DNA from: JAIEOG01 sp964519985
Lineage (GTDB): Bacteria > Bdellovibrionota > FAC87 > UBA2466
Assembly: GCA_964519985.1 (NCBI GenBank)
Contig: CAZFMF010000006.1
Location: forward strand, 1-64,000
Length of the DNA stretch: 64,000 nucleotides
Direction: 5' to 3'
Shown here: piece by piece, positions 40,619 through 49,205 of the stretch
How positions within the stretch are numbered: position 1 is the first letter of the stretch
Layout: each line of letters starts with the position of its first letter
The notes under the pieces: model-generated
What the model saw: the letters and a program-made list of their open reading frames with translations, nothing else
The model's database searches: none
Told to the model about the DNA's origin: nothing
Position numbers and translations under genes: made by a program

Positions 40619-42121
40619 CGCGCGGGGTAGGGCACGGGCGCACCCGCCGATGGAAAATTCAAAAACCGGTTGGAATGCGATGCGAATCGATTCGACCGTG
40701 GGCGTCGCGGTCGGTGATGCGGACTTGAGCGTCGCGCGAAAGCGCAGGTAACGTTTGCCGTCGAGGGAGGTGATTTGGGTGGCGGGAACAAAACCCGTAT
40801 CGTCGGAAACAAACTGATCGCTGCTCCCCGCGACTTCAAAACTCACGGTGGATCCGGCCGCACCCTCGGTGGTTTCGGCAGAGAACGAAAGGTAATTCGG
40901 TGAGGGGGTGCCGGTGTCGTAAGCCGTCGACGTCACTTGATAGCTGGCGGTGGAATAAAAAACCTTGGGCTTCACGGGGGTGGCGGGTGCCGGATTTTCG
41001 TTGCCAGTACCAGTGAAACCGCCATCGCCGGTACCAAATCCGAACCAGTGAACGCCGATGGAGCCATCGCCGCCATTGAGCATGCCGCCGCCGCCGTCAT
41101 TACCGCCGCTGCCGCCTTGCGAATCAATTCCCGGAGCGCTGTTATTGTCGACGCCCGATCCCGCCGCATAGATCAAAACTGAGCCGCCCGCGCCGCCCCC
41201 GCCCATCCCGGCCGCATTGCCACCGAGGCCTCCCGTTCCTCCCACCGTCTGAATTAGTCCGGTAGCGGAAACGGTAAAATCTCCACCGGCAAAGAACGCG
41301 ATCGCGCCGCCCCCGCCTCCGCCGCCCGCTCCACGCGAGGGAGTGAAAGTGTTGCCACCGCCTCCACCGCCCCCAGCTCCGCCAACCAAGGTTGAGAGCG
41401 AATTCACTCCGTACGCGAGTCCCCCGCCGCCCGCACCTGCGCCCCCGGCCTGGCCCGCACCGCCGGCAAAGGCATTTCCCCCACCGCCGGCCGCGCCTCC
41501 GTCCGTACCCCCGGCTCCGGAAGTGGTTCCGGCAATCCCACCGCCCCCGCCGCCGGCGGAAGGGGTGGTTCCATCCGCCGATTCGGTCGTGACTCGCCCG
41601 CTTCCCCCGGCTCCACCACCGCAACAAGCGCTCCCGCCGTTAGCCGCGGCGACCGGCATTTGCGCGGCACCCGCGTTGCCCCCCTTGAGATCGATCGTGC
41701 CTTCGATCAGGACATCTCCCTGCACACGAAAGCGCAGGGGTTGCGAGCCCGATCCCTTCAGTGTGACGCCTGCCGGAAGGGTGAACTGCGTAAACTGGTA
41801 GACGCGAGAAGTGTCGAGGGTCACAAGGCTCGCGGTGGCGGCGGCATCGAAACGCGTGAAGTTGGCGGCATCGAAGACTCCGTCGGCGCCATTGCCGACG
41901 TCGACGATCACGTCCTCTTGTCCGGGCGTATTATCGCCGGAAAAATTCGCCACCCAGGGCACGTGGAGCTTTCCCGAAACAAGGTTCCATACGCCAGTGG
42001 AGGCCGCATCGATCTTGGAAACGGACAGGTCATCGGTTACAACGCCGGCTTCCGCCGAAATCACGGCTTTCGCAGTGAGGATGACGACAACGACGAGCAC
42101 GCCGCCTAAAGCCGCTCTCAT
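40598..42121 (-). CDS. Glycine-rich secreted protein
   Basis: This 507-residue exported protein has a signal peptide at residues 1-23. An N-terminal beta-rich domain (about 25-155) includes FRVQGDVLIEGTIDLKGG. A Gly-rich region of about 200 residues (runs of GGGG, GGAGG) is followed by a C-terminal beta-sandwich-like part of about 120 residues. This plan resembles surface proteins in which glycine-rich repeats follow a beta-helix start. The ATG overlaps the stop of the upstream kinase gene (ATGA). Its 3' end overlaps the convergent FecR gene by 21 bases. Confidence 0.8.
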   Translation of the reverse strand: MRAALGGVLVVVVILTAKAVISAEAGVVTDDLSVSKIDAASTGVWNLVSGKLHVPWVANFSGDNTPGQEDVIVDVGNGADGVFDAANFTRFDAAATASLVTLDTSRVYQFTQFTLPAGVTLKGSGSQPLRFRVQGDVLIEGTIDLKGGNAGAAQMPVAAANGGSACCGGGAGGSGRVTTESADGTTPSAGGGGGGIAGTTSGAGGTDGGAAGGGGNAFAGGAGQAGGAGAGGGGLAYGVNSLSTLVGGAGGGGGGGNTFTPSRGAGGGGGGGAIAFFAGGDFTVSATGLIQTVGGTGGLGGNAAGMGGGGAGGSVLIYAAGSGVDNNSAPGIDSQGGSGGNDGGGGMLNGGDGSIGVHWFGFGTGDGGFTGTGNENPAPATPVKPKVFYSTASYQVTSTAYDTGTPSPNYLSFSAETTEGAAGSTVSFEVAGSSDQFVSDDTGFVPATQITSLDGKRYLRFRATLKSASPTATPTVESIRIAFQPVFEFSIGGCARALPRALVNQRR

Positions 42122-44160
42122 GCCACCGCCTCCTGGAGCTTGAGCGGAATAGTGACCCGGAAGCAGGTGCCTTTGCCCTCGATGCTAAAGAGCAGGTCGA
42201 CCTCGCCACCAAAGGCGCGTGCGTACCGTCGACAAATCGCCAGTCCCAATCCCGTGCCTTCGGCGGGGCCCTTGGTCGTGAAGCCTTGATCAAAAAGCCG
42301 GCGCCGGTTGTTTTCCGGAATGCCGACGCCATTGTCGGAAATATCGATGTAAAGCGATGCGTTCTCCTGGGTCGCTTTGACCTCAATGGCGCCCGGGCGG
42401 CCCGCTTCCGTCACGGCTTGATAGGCATTGCGCAATAAGTTGGTGAGAATCTGGATCAGTTCATCGCGATTGAGTTCGGCCAGATCGTATTTCGCTTGCC
42501 AGTTGAGCTGGATCGCCACGTGGTGTTTGGCCAGAAAATCAGCCATGGTGGCCACCGCTTCTTCGGCCGCGCCCCGGCAGGCCACATCCGATTTGTCCGA
42601 AGAGCGAATGAGTTCGCGCATTTTATCGACGATACGGTGAATGCGCTGCGCCTGATCGCGCACAAAATCCAGATCGCTCGCGACGACCTCGGTCTGCCCC
42701 TGCCAGAAACTGGCCAAAGTTTGGAGGTTTGCCAGGTCTTCGTCGAGTAAGGTCTTACCCGGATTCACCGTCGAAGGGCCTTCGAGGGACGCGGCCAGTT
42801 TTTTCACGCCGCCCTGGGAGTAATCTTCTTTCCAGCCATTGAGAATATCGAAGAGCTGGTTCGGATTCGGATTGTCTCCGGGCCCACCCGCGGTTTGCAC
42901 GCTCAGGCGTGAACGCTCGATGCGACTGATGATGGCGGTGAGAGGATTTAAGAGTTCGTGCGCGGTACGGCCGGCGACTTCGCCCACGGCGGCGAGTTGG
43001 GTCGTTTGCAATAGTTTTTCTTGCACCGATTTGATTGCCGCGTTGGTTTCGCGCAGCTGCTGCGTGCGCAGCGCCACTTTTTCTTCCAGCTCGTGGTTGT
43101 AACGTTCAATCGCTTCCCGGGAAGCCCTCAGCGCATCGACCATCTGGTTGAATGTCTCGGCCAGGGCTTCCACTTCATCGCCGGATCGCACATGGATCTT
43201 CGACGATAGATTACCACCGCCAATGGCGACCGCGCCTTGCATTAGGTGGCGGAGATTGCGCGTGAGCGATTTTGAAAAAAGGACACTGGCGATAAAGGTT
43301 AAGGTTGCGACGATCAATCCAAAGAGCAGGGAGCGTTGGAGTAGTACGGTCAGCGCGGAAGTGACTTCGGATCGATTGGCTTGGCTAACAAAAAAAAGAC
43401 CACCGACGCCGACCGGTGCAAAGGCACCGTACCATTGGGTGCCACCAAATTCATACGACTGCACGCCGCTGAGCCGGGCCGGATTTTTTTGGGCTTCAAC
43501 TAGCGGGTGATCCGGTAGCGGGTCGGGTGCGACTTCCTTTTGGTCCACGACGTGAACGAGGACGTCGCCGCCCGCGGTCATCAGATAAGATTCAAAGAGA
43601 TTCGCTGAGAGCAGGACTTCGAAAAACGGTTTGGCATCGAGTTGGGCAACGGTGAAATACACTTCGGGTTTTGCCCCGATCGTCAGATCGACTTTCGTTG
43701 CCAGAAAAAACGAGGGGACACCACCCGTGTTTTTCTCCCGCCAAAACGCATTGCCGGCTTCGGCCGCTTGCGCAAGATGAGGTGCTAATGTCTCCATCGG
43801 CGCGGGAACCGCCGGCATATCCGGAGGCAGCTTCTGTGCGTCAAAACCCTGGGAGGTCTTCTTGAAGAAGGCCATCGAAAGCACGTGGTTCTCACGCAGC
43901 GCGCTGGCCGGTAGGCGGAGATCGCTTTTGCCGGAGAGTAAGCGGGAGACGGCGTAGAGCTTCAGCTGGTCACCGACTTGGCGCAGCGAGGATCGGACCT
44001 GGGCGGCGGTATTGACGGCAATACTGTGGTTGATCTCGAAGAGCAGCGCCGTCTTCTGCTCCATAAAGATGAAAGAGGCGAGCAGGGTGTAACACCCCAC
44101 GGCCGCCAGCAGTAGCAATCCCGTGACGGCGAGAATTTTGTACCGGATGGACAGCCGCAT
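42118..44160 (-). CDS. Membrane sensor histidine kinase with Cache-like region and HAMP
   Basis: This 680-residue kinase has a first membrane span at about 10-33, a periplasmic sensor of about 235 residues, a second span at about 275-297, and a HAMP domain with coiled coil to about 390. Phosphoacceptor His401 lies in GRTAHELLNPLTAI. ATP-binding boxes are NLLRNAYQAV, DNGVGIP and GTGLGLAI. Between the first and second kinase helices sits an insert of about 75 residues rich in Gly, Asn and Pro. It is translationally coupled to the glycine-rich secreted protein downstream, which may be its product to monitor. No regulator gene is adjacent. Confidence 0.92.
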   Translation of the reverse strand: MRLSIRYKILAVTGLLLLAAVGCYTLLASFIFMEQKTALLFEINHSIAVNTAAQVRSSLRQVGDQLKLYAVSRLLSGKSDLRLPASALRENHVLSMAFFKKTSQGFDAQKLPPDMPAVPAPMETLAPHLAQAAEAGNAFWREKNTGGVPSFFLATKVDLTIGAKPEVYFTVAQLDAKPFFEVLLSANLFESYLMTAGGDVLVHVVDQKEVAPDPLPDHPLVEAQKNPARLSGVQSYEFGGTQWYGAFAPVGVGGLFFVSQANRSEVTSALTVLLQRSLLFGLIVATLTFIASVLFSKSLTRNLRHLMQGAVAIGGGNLSSKIHVRSGDEVEALAETFNQMVDALRASREAIERYNHELEEKVALRTQQLRETNAAIKSVQEKLLQTTQLAAVGEVAGRTAHELLNPLTAIISRIERSRLSVQTAGGPGDNPNPNQLFDILNGWKEDYSQGGVKKLAASLEGPSTVNPGKTLLDEDLANLQTLASFWQGQTEVVASDLDFVRDQAQRIHRIVDKMRELIRSSDKSDVACRGAAEEAVATMADFLAKHHVAIQLNWQAKYDLAELNRDELIQILTNLLRNAYQAVTEAGRPGAIEVKATQENASLYIDISDNGVGIPENNRRRLFDQGFTTKGPAEGTGLGLAICRRYARAFGGEVDLLFSIEGKGTCFRVTIPLKLQEAVA

Positions 44161-44284
44161 TCGGTTAAGTGCTCGATTGTTATTGGTGAAACTCTTCTTA
44201 ATTTAACTCATTTCGGCGGGAAAGGCACTTGGGCCGGAATCGCGCAGCGCGTTATCTGCAGCTGTTTAGCCGACCGAACTTCGA

Positions 44285-44317
44285 CAATAAAAAAGGCCAG
44301 CTCAAAGAGCTGGCCTT
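44285..44317 (-). terminator. Rho-independent terminator of the gene at 44335-44754
   Basis: AAGGCCAGCTC (44293-44303) pairs perfectly with GAGCTGGCCTT (44307-44317) around three bases. On the minus strand the stem is followed by a U-rich tract (TTTTTTAT). It lies 18 bases after the stop codon, the best terminator in this part of the window. Confidence 0.88.
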
Positions 44318-44334
44318 AACGTTCTTACTGTAAG

Positions 44335-44754
44335 TCAGTCGCAGAGTTCCGCTTTGTTTTCGGCAATGAACTTCGTGAGTTCGTCCTGCATGTGATCGAT
44401 CGAGCGTTGCTTATCCGTCAGACCTTTCGGCCCCTTCAAGTTGAGCTTTTCGCCGGTAGATTTCGTCACCTCTTTGGTAACGGTTCGGCCGTACTCGTCC
44501 TTGGTTACGATGAGAAGCTTTTGAACTTTTTTATAGGAATGGATTGCGGTCCAACAAGCGTTTCCGTAGTGCCGATCATCGCACGGCCAGCCTCCGGAAT
44601 AGGTCGTATACGGTCTAACCGCATTAGTATCGAGCGTGGAACTGATACTAATGCATTCCTCGAGCACGGTCACCCCCGAGGTTCGCTGTCGAGGGGCGGC
44701 AAATGCCCCGTTTGACATCACAATTCCCAAAACAATGAGACATACGGCCTTCAT
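44335..44754 (-). CDS. Small secreted Cys-containing protein
   Basis: This 139-residue protein has a signal peptide (MKAVCLIVLGIVMSNGAFA, cleavage after residue 19). The mature part has four cysteines (EECISI, WPCDD, NACWT, and a final LCD), suggesting two disulfides. The second half is basic and helical. The ATG at 44754 is preferred to 44793 because GGGAG precedes it and the signal peptide starts there. No family is recognised. It is a stand-alone gene with its own terminator. Confidence 0.72.
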   Translation of the reverse strand: MKAVCLIVLGIVMSNGAFAAPRQRTSGVTVLEECISISSTLDTNAVRPYTTYSGGWPCDDRHYGNACWTAIHSYKKVQKLLIVTKDEYGRTVTKEVTKSTGEKLNLKGPKGLTDKQRSIDHMQDELTKFIAENKAELCD

Positions 44755-44841
44755 AATTAGCTCCCGGTTAAGATTCTTTGGCCTGGGTAACACCCACCAC
44801 AGTTTTAAGTCAAACCGGGCATAAAAAGAGAGGTTTGAGGG

Positions 44842-44869
44842 GGAATTGTGAAGAAATCTTCACAATTCC
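44842..44869. promoter_or_regulatory. Palindrome between divergent secreted-protein genes
   Basis: GGAATTGTGAAGA (44842-44854) and TCTTCACAATTCC (44857-44869) are exact reverse complements around AA. The site lies between the minus-strand gene starting at 44754 and the plus-strand gene starting at 44933. It could be an operator controlling one or both, or an RNA hairpin in a leader. It lacks a U-tract. Confidence 0.6.
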
Positions 44870-44932
44870 AACGCAATCCCCGCACACCCCCTCCGTAAAG
44901 TAGGAGCTACACACAAGTTGCGGAGTTCTTTT

Positions 44933-47494
44933 ATGGTACGTTGGCGGACACTTCAGAAAACACTCATTACTATTATTGTGCTCACGATCGGTCTGATGGG
45001 CCGCACCGCTTATGCGCATCAAGGCGCTTTGCACAAATGCGATGTGCACCCGCACGGGCATTCGGCGGCGTTGCCGAAGATGGATGCGAAGTACCTCACT
45101 TCCGATTTTTCGGCGGTGGCGGAGTTTACCTTTCATTCCACGCACCGTTATTGGCTCTATAAATTTCAGATTGCGATCAACGGCGTGAAGGGCCGCCTGC
45201 CCATGGCCCGCATTCACGAATATGCTCGTTGGGAACGTCGCAATGGTGAATGGGTTTTGTCGATCGACCTGGGCCGCATTGCGTTCGGCAACGAAACGTT
45301 TGCCCAATATGCGTCGCGCATCCAAAAGAGCGGTCGCAAAGTACAGGTTTGGTTGAATCGCGCCAAACGCGTGAAAACGGCGCATGTTTATTTCATGCCC
45401 ACGCAGATGATCCCGGCGCCGAAACTGGCGTGGGAAGTGAAACCTCCTTCTTACATCACTAATCGCAAGATCGATTTCAAGTTCTCGGTTTCCGATGCCG
45501 CGGCCAAAGTGGAATGCCGACTGGACGCGCAGGCCTTCTCGGCTTGCTCGAACGTCGCTCACTACCGCGACATCGGCAACGGTTCGCACAGCTTCACGGT
45601 GCGGGCTTACAACGCCAAGGGCGTGGTGAGCTCGACGCTGAAGCACGGATTCTATGCTTGGTACGTGGCGCCGGCGGTGGAGATTGTGAAGGCGATCCCG
45701 GCCGAGGAAATCACGAGCGTGGACTCGATGCAGGTTTTCTTTAAACGGAACTGGAACTGGGGCCGCACGAGCTACGTCGAGTGCCGCCTGGATTCGGGGG
45801 CGTTTGCTAAGTGCGAGTCCCCGAAATCTTATGCTCAGCTGGCCGAAGGCCCGCACCGGATCGATGTGCGCCTAGTGATGCCGATCTTGCGCTTTTGGCG
45901 GGTGACGTCCGAGATGGATACCCACGAATGGACGATCGAACGCAAAGCGATTGTCGCCGAGTGGGTTTCGACGCCGGCGGATCTGACGCGCGAAACTACC
46001 GCGCGCTTCGAGTTTGAAGCGACGGGGGGCGCGGTCTTCACGTGCGCTTTGGACAATGGCAATGCGATGCCGTGCCAATCGCCGCACGCGGTGAATGCGC
46101 TAAACGACGGGTTGCACGTGATGCGCGTCGTGGCGGCCGATCCGCAAGACGCGAGCGTGAACGTGGTGCTCGAACACCGTTGGCAAGTGGATACGCAGGC
46201 GCCGCAGATGGAGATGGTCTCGGTGATGCCGCAACAAGATCCGACGAGCCTCAATCTCTTGTCGCTCTCGTTCACGGTATCGGAGCCGGCGGCGGTGCAA
46301 TGCCGCTTGGACGGTGGCACGCCGGGTGCGTGTGCCTCGCCGGTGGAGCTCGTGGATTTGGCCGATGGCCGTCATGAACTCGCGCTGACCGCGACCGATG
46401 CGGCGGGCAACGTTTCCGAAACGATGCACTACGACTGGACGGTGGACCTCACGTTGCCCACGGTGACGATCGAGATGGTCTCGCCGAGCAGCAGCCCGAC
46501 GCGCCAAACGACGGCGACGTTCCGCTTAGTCCCGAGCGAGACGGCGGTTTTCCGTTGCTCGTTGGATGGTGTTGCGGAAATGCAATGCGGTACGGATGTG
46601 CAGCTGGCGGATTTGGCCGATGGCGAGCATTTGCTCGAAGTCACGCCGATCGACTTGGCCGGCAATTTCGGCCGTACGGAATCCTTCCGTTGGACGGTCG
46701 ATACGATTGCTCCGGAGCTGCGTCTCATCGCGGTGAACCCGAGTGAAAACCCGACCCGGGTGGCGGGAATGGACTTGCGTTTCGAAGCTTCAGAAATGGC
46801 GACGATGACGTGCGAGCTCGATGCGGCGGGAGCCGCCCCGTGTGCTTCGCCTTTCGTCGCCAACGGTTTAGCCGACGGCACGCACGAAGTCGTGATCCGG
46901 GCCCTGGATCTGGCGGGCAACGCTTCGAGTGCGCTGCGCTACCAATGGGCGGTCGATACGACGGCGCCGGCTTTGGAGTTCATCTCCGCGGAACCGGGTG
47001 ACGCCATCACGCCGGAAACCACGATGACGATCGCGTTCAATCCGGACGATGCGGTTCAGGTGCTTTGCCGCTTGGACAATGGCAACGAAACCGCGTGTGT
47101 TTCGCCGGTGGTCTTTACCGACCTGTTTGACGGCGTGCACACCGCCGCGATCGTCGCGGTGGATGCGTTGGGTAACCGCAGTGAAGCGGCGACCTATTCG
47201 TGGGAAGTGAAAGCGCCGCCTTTGGCCTTCATCTCGGTGACGGTCTCGCAGGTCACGCGCAATTCGGCGGTGGTGCGGTGGACAACCAATGCGAAAGCCC
47301 ATGGTTACGTCGAGTACGGCCCGGGCAACTCGTTTAGCAATCAAACGACGGTGGTTTTGCCGGATGCGACCATCCAGCAGATCACGCTCACCGGTCTGCG
47401 CTCGGACACTTTCCACCGGGCCCGCGTGAACATCGAAGACCCGCAGGGCCGCACGGCGGTGTCGCAGGAGGTTTCCTTCTCGACACTGCGCTAG
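44933..47494 (+). CDS. Secreted repeat protein with seven Cys-pair domains and a C-terminal Fn3-like domain
   Basis: This 853-residue protein has a signal peptide (residues 1-28, ending AYA) and a unique N-terminal domain with HQGALHKCDVHPHGH. About seven tandem beta-sandwich repeats of 80-100 residues follow. Each has a C-x-LD-x(5-7)-C pair followed by a LxDGxH segment and, in most, DxAGN...W.VD. A final Fn3-like domain (about 760-853) holds NSAVVRWTTNAKAHGYVEYG. Such domains resemble bacterial Ig-like repeats in adhesins. No anchor or sorting signal is visible. The ATG at 44933 is preferred to the TTG at 44918 because the signal peptide begins there. Confidence 0.83.
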   Translation: MVRWRTLQKTLITIIVLTIGLMGRTAYAHQGALHKCDVHPHGHSAALPKMDAKYLTSDFSAVAEFTFHSTHRYWLYKFQIAINGVKGRLPMARIHEYARWERRNGEWVLSIDLGRIAFGNETFAQYASRIQKSGRKVQVWLNRAKRVKTAHVYFMPTQMIPAPKLAWEVKPPSYITNRKIDFKFSVSDAAAKVECRLDAQAFSACSNVAHYRDIGNGSHSFTVRAYNAKGVVSSTLKHGFYAWYVAPAVEIVKAIPAEEITSVDSMQVFFKRNWNWGRTSYVECRLDSGAFAKCESPKSYAQLAEGPHRIDVRLVMPILRFWRVTSEMDTHEWTIERKAIVAEWVSTPADLTRETTARFEFEATGGAVFTCALDNGNAMPCQSPHAVNALNDGLHVMRVVAADPQDASVNVVLEHRWQVDTQAPQMEMVSVMPQQDPTSLNLLSLSFTVSEPAAVQCRLDGGTPGACASPVELVDLADGRHELALTATDAAGNVSETMHYDWTVDLTLPTVTIEMVSPSSSPTRQTTATFRLVPSETAVFRCSLDGVAEMQCGTDVQLADLADGEHLLEVTPIDLAGNFGRTESFRWTVDTIAPELRLIAVNPSENPTRVAGMDLRFEASEMATMTCELDAAGAAPCASPFVANGLADGTHEVVIRALDLAGNASSALRYQWAVDTTAPALEFISAEPGDAITPETTMTIAFNPDDAVQVLCRLDNGNETACVSPVVFTDLFDGVHTAAIVAVDALGNRSEAATYSWEVKAPPLAFISVTVSQVTRNSAVVRWTTNAKAHGYVEYGPGNSFSNQTTVVLPDATIQQITLTGLRSDTFHRARVNIEDPQGRTAVSQEVSFSTLR

Positions 47495-47497
47495 GCT

Positions 47498-47580
47498 GTC
47501 ATTGCGAGGAGCCCCTTGTCATTGCGACGGGCCGAAGGCCCCGAAGCAATCCCGCCGCGCACAGCGCGGCGAGACCGCCA
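47498..47580. repeat. GTCATTGCGAG-type repeat, doubled start
   Basis: Two partial starts (GTCATTGCGAGGAGCC and GTCATTGCGACGGGCC) are followed by GAAGCAATCCCGCC and a GC-rich stem. It begins four bases after the stop of the repeat-protein gene. Confidence 0.8.
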
Positions 47581-47709
47581 CGGGCCACGCCCTCGCGGCG
47601 ACCGTCCGAGAAGCCGACCTTGCGATCCTAAATCGATTCCCATTGAGAACGGGCGAGCGCCTACGGGCGCTGGCCCGTTCTTGCATTTAGCGCTTCCCTA
47701 GGAGGCAAA

Positions 47710-47937
47710 ATGCACACTGAAAATCGATTCTGGAAGCTCGACACCGAGCGCGTCAAAACCCTAATCGACGAGCAACGGCTCAAGCGCTGGTGGGTGGCGG
47801 AGACCGCCGGTATCCACAAGACCACGCTCCGGCGTTGGCTCTCCGGCCATATTGCGCGCGTGGAGGGCAAACGGTTGCGGAGCTTTGCCGCGGTTTTGAA
47901 GGTCCCCCACGAAATTATCGCGCAGCGTTGCGCGTGA
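47710..47937 (+). CDS. Small helix-turn-helix DNA-binding protein
   Basis: This 75-residue protein is almost entirely an HTH domain of the XRE/Cro type: WWVAETAGIHKTTLRRWLSG is the turn and recognition helix. AGGAGG lies five bases before the ATG. It is too small to carry a sensor domain, so it may be an autoregulator or a partner of another protein. No toxin-like gene is adjacent; the next gene encodes a secreted protein. Confidence 0.8.
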   Translation: MHTENRFWKLDTERVKTLIDEQRLKRWWVAETAGIHKTTLRRWLSGHIARVEGKRLRSFAAVLKVPHEIIAQRCA

Positions 47938-48006
47938 TATTTGACTTAAGCAACCGTCCTCACGATGCTCTACCTGGGGTTGTTACCAAACTACATGGGG
48001 GGAATC

Positions 48007-48618
48007 GTGAGGCGGAATACACTCGCGTTGTTGTGCATTGTTATTGGGCTCAGTCAATCGGCGTTGGCGGTTACGTTGCCACAAAGTGCTTTGGCGCCGT
48101 TGCAGGGTCAGTTTCTCGCCGAGAATCAAGAGCTCAAAGGCGATTGGAGTGAGGTCAAAACTTGGGACAGCTGGTTGTGCGGGGGTTTTTACCAGTACAA
48201 GACCGCGTTGAAAGCGCGAGTGGATAAGCTGGACCTAGAACTCACGGATGACGGCCATATGGTGGCCACCGTCGACCTCAAGGAGATCCACGCGGGCGCG
48301 CAGGGCAGTTACCGTTCCATGGCTTCGGCCTGTTTACCGGTGGGGGGTTGGTTGGGAGTGGGAAGCCATTGGGCTCGGCTCAAAACCGAGGTACACTTCG
48401 GCGAGCGTGCGGATTTCAAAGACATCCGACTGAAAATTCTCAGTACCGAGATGGGGCGATTGGAATTTGGTAAACTCTTTCCGCAATGGTTTGAAGGTTT
48501 CTTCACCGGAGTTGTCAATCGTGCGCTCACGGTGGTTTGGAACTCTAAGATGGGCGATTGGTTAAGTGAAAAAATCACGGAAGTGGTCCGAAAGAATATC
48601 CCCGAACGCAATCGCTAA
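48007..48618 (+). CDS. Secreted protein of unknown function
   Basis: This 203-residue protein has a signal peptide (MRRNTLALLCIVIGLSQSALA, cleavage near residue 21). The rest is mixed alpha/beta with one cysteine pair (LCGG and ACLP) that may form a disulfide. The frame is open upstream to 47965. The GTG at 48007 is preferred because GGGGGGA precedes it and the signal peptide begins there. It lies 12 bases before a FliL-like gene, so a role near the flagellar base is possible but speculative. Confidence 0.7.
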   Translation: MRRNTLALLCIVIGLSQSALAVTLPQSALAPLQGQFLAENQELKGDWSEVKTWDSWLCGGFYQYKTALKARVDKLDLELTDDGHMVATVDLKEIHAGAQGSYRSMASACLPVGGWLGVGSHWARLKTEVHFGERADFKDIRLKILSTEMGRLEFGKLFPQWFEGFFTGVVNRALTVVWNSKMGDWLSEKITEVVRKNIPERNR

Positions 48619-48630
48619 CGGGAGTTTGAA

Positions 48631-49161
48631 ATGAGTGAGGCCAAACCTTGGCCGAATAGTCGGCGCATGGCCCCGCGCAATCGCCCGATGGTGATTGTGC
48701 TGGGACTATGCGCCGTCACTATTTTCGTGACCACCCTTTTTATCGTCATTCAAATTCTACGCATCCAAATCCAAAACATGGGCGATGTGGTCGCGCCGGC
48801 ACCAGAGCCGGAGGCCCACGCGCCCGTGCACCACGAGCCGCCCGCGGCTCCGTTTACGCAAACCTACGAGTTGCAGGGAATGACGATTTCGTTGGGCAAT
48901 CGCAATCAAACCCTCGCCGCGTACGCGGAATTTGACCTGGTCCTGGATTGCCCCAGCAAAGAAGCCAAACACTGGATGGAGATCAACCGGGCCTCCATTC
49001 GCGACGCGGTTTACGAAGCCACGATTTCCTTCACGGTGGAAGATTTCGGCGCGCCGGAAGGGTTCGCCCGCGTGAAAAAGTCGATTCTCGCCGCACTCAA
49101 ATCCCGTTTCGGCGACAAGGCCCCGCGCGATGTGACGCTAAGGGATTGGGTGATTCGCTAA
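48631..49161 (+). CDS. FliL-like membrane protein
   Basis: This 176-residue protein has the FliL plan: a short basic cytoplasmic N-terminus, one membrane span (about 20-46), a Pro/Ala/Glu/His linker, and a periplasmic domain. The domain has LGNRNQTLAAYAEFDLVLD, INRASIRDAVYEATIS and a final RDWVIR, resembling FliL (compare LKRPALRDAIIVLL at 52394). Similarity is partial, so it may be a stator-associated paralogue or only share the fold. GGGAG precedes the ATG. Confidence 0.55.
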   Translation: MSEAKPWPNSRRMAPRNRPMVIVLGLCAVTIFVTTLFIVIQILRIQIQNMGDVVAPAPEPEAHAPVHHEPPAAPFTQTYELQGMTISLGNRNQTLAAYAEFDLVLDCPSKEAKHWMEINRASIRDAVYEATISFTVEDFGAPEGFARVKKSILAALKSRFGDKAPRDVTLRDWVIR

Positions 49162-49168
49162 GTCGTTC

Positions 49169-49184
49169 ACTCCGGCGCCGGAGT
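49169..49184. repeat. Palindrome ACTCCGGCGCCGGAGT, copy 1
   Basis: A perfect 16-base palindrome eight bases after the stop of the FliL-like gene. Identical copies occur at 50015-50030 and 52158-52173, all outside confident genes. Confidence 0.85.
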
Positions 49185-49205
49185 AACGCCCTTCACCGGC
49201 CCTAA

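Noticed and set aside
41343..41801. Plus-strand Pro-rich ORF opposite the glycine-rich gene
   Set aside because: Poly-Pro/Ala sequence is the expected mirror of Gly-rich codons.
44810..45856. Minus-strand ORF (348 codons) opposite the repeat-protein gene
   Set aside because: Arg/His-rich shadow; runs across the intergenic palindrome and lacks a sensible start.
47498..47580. Possible CRISPR or tandem array
   Set aside because: The doubled GTCATTGCG start is a repeat-family feature; there are no regular spacers or cas genes in the window.
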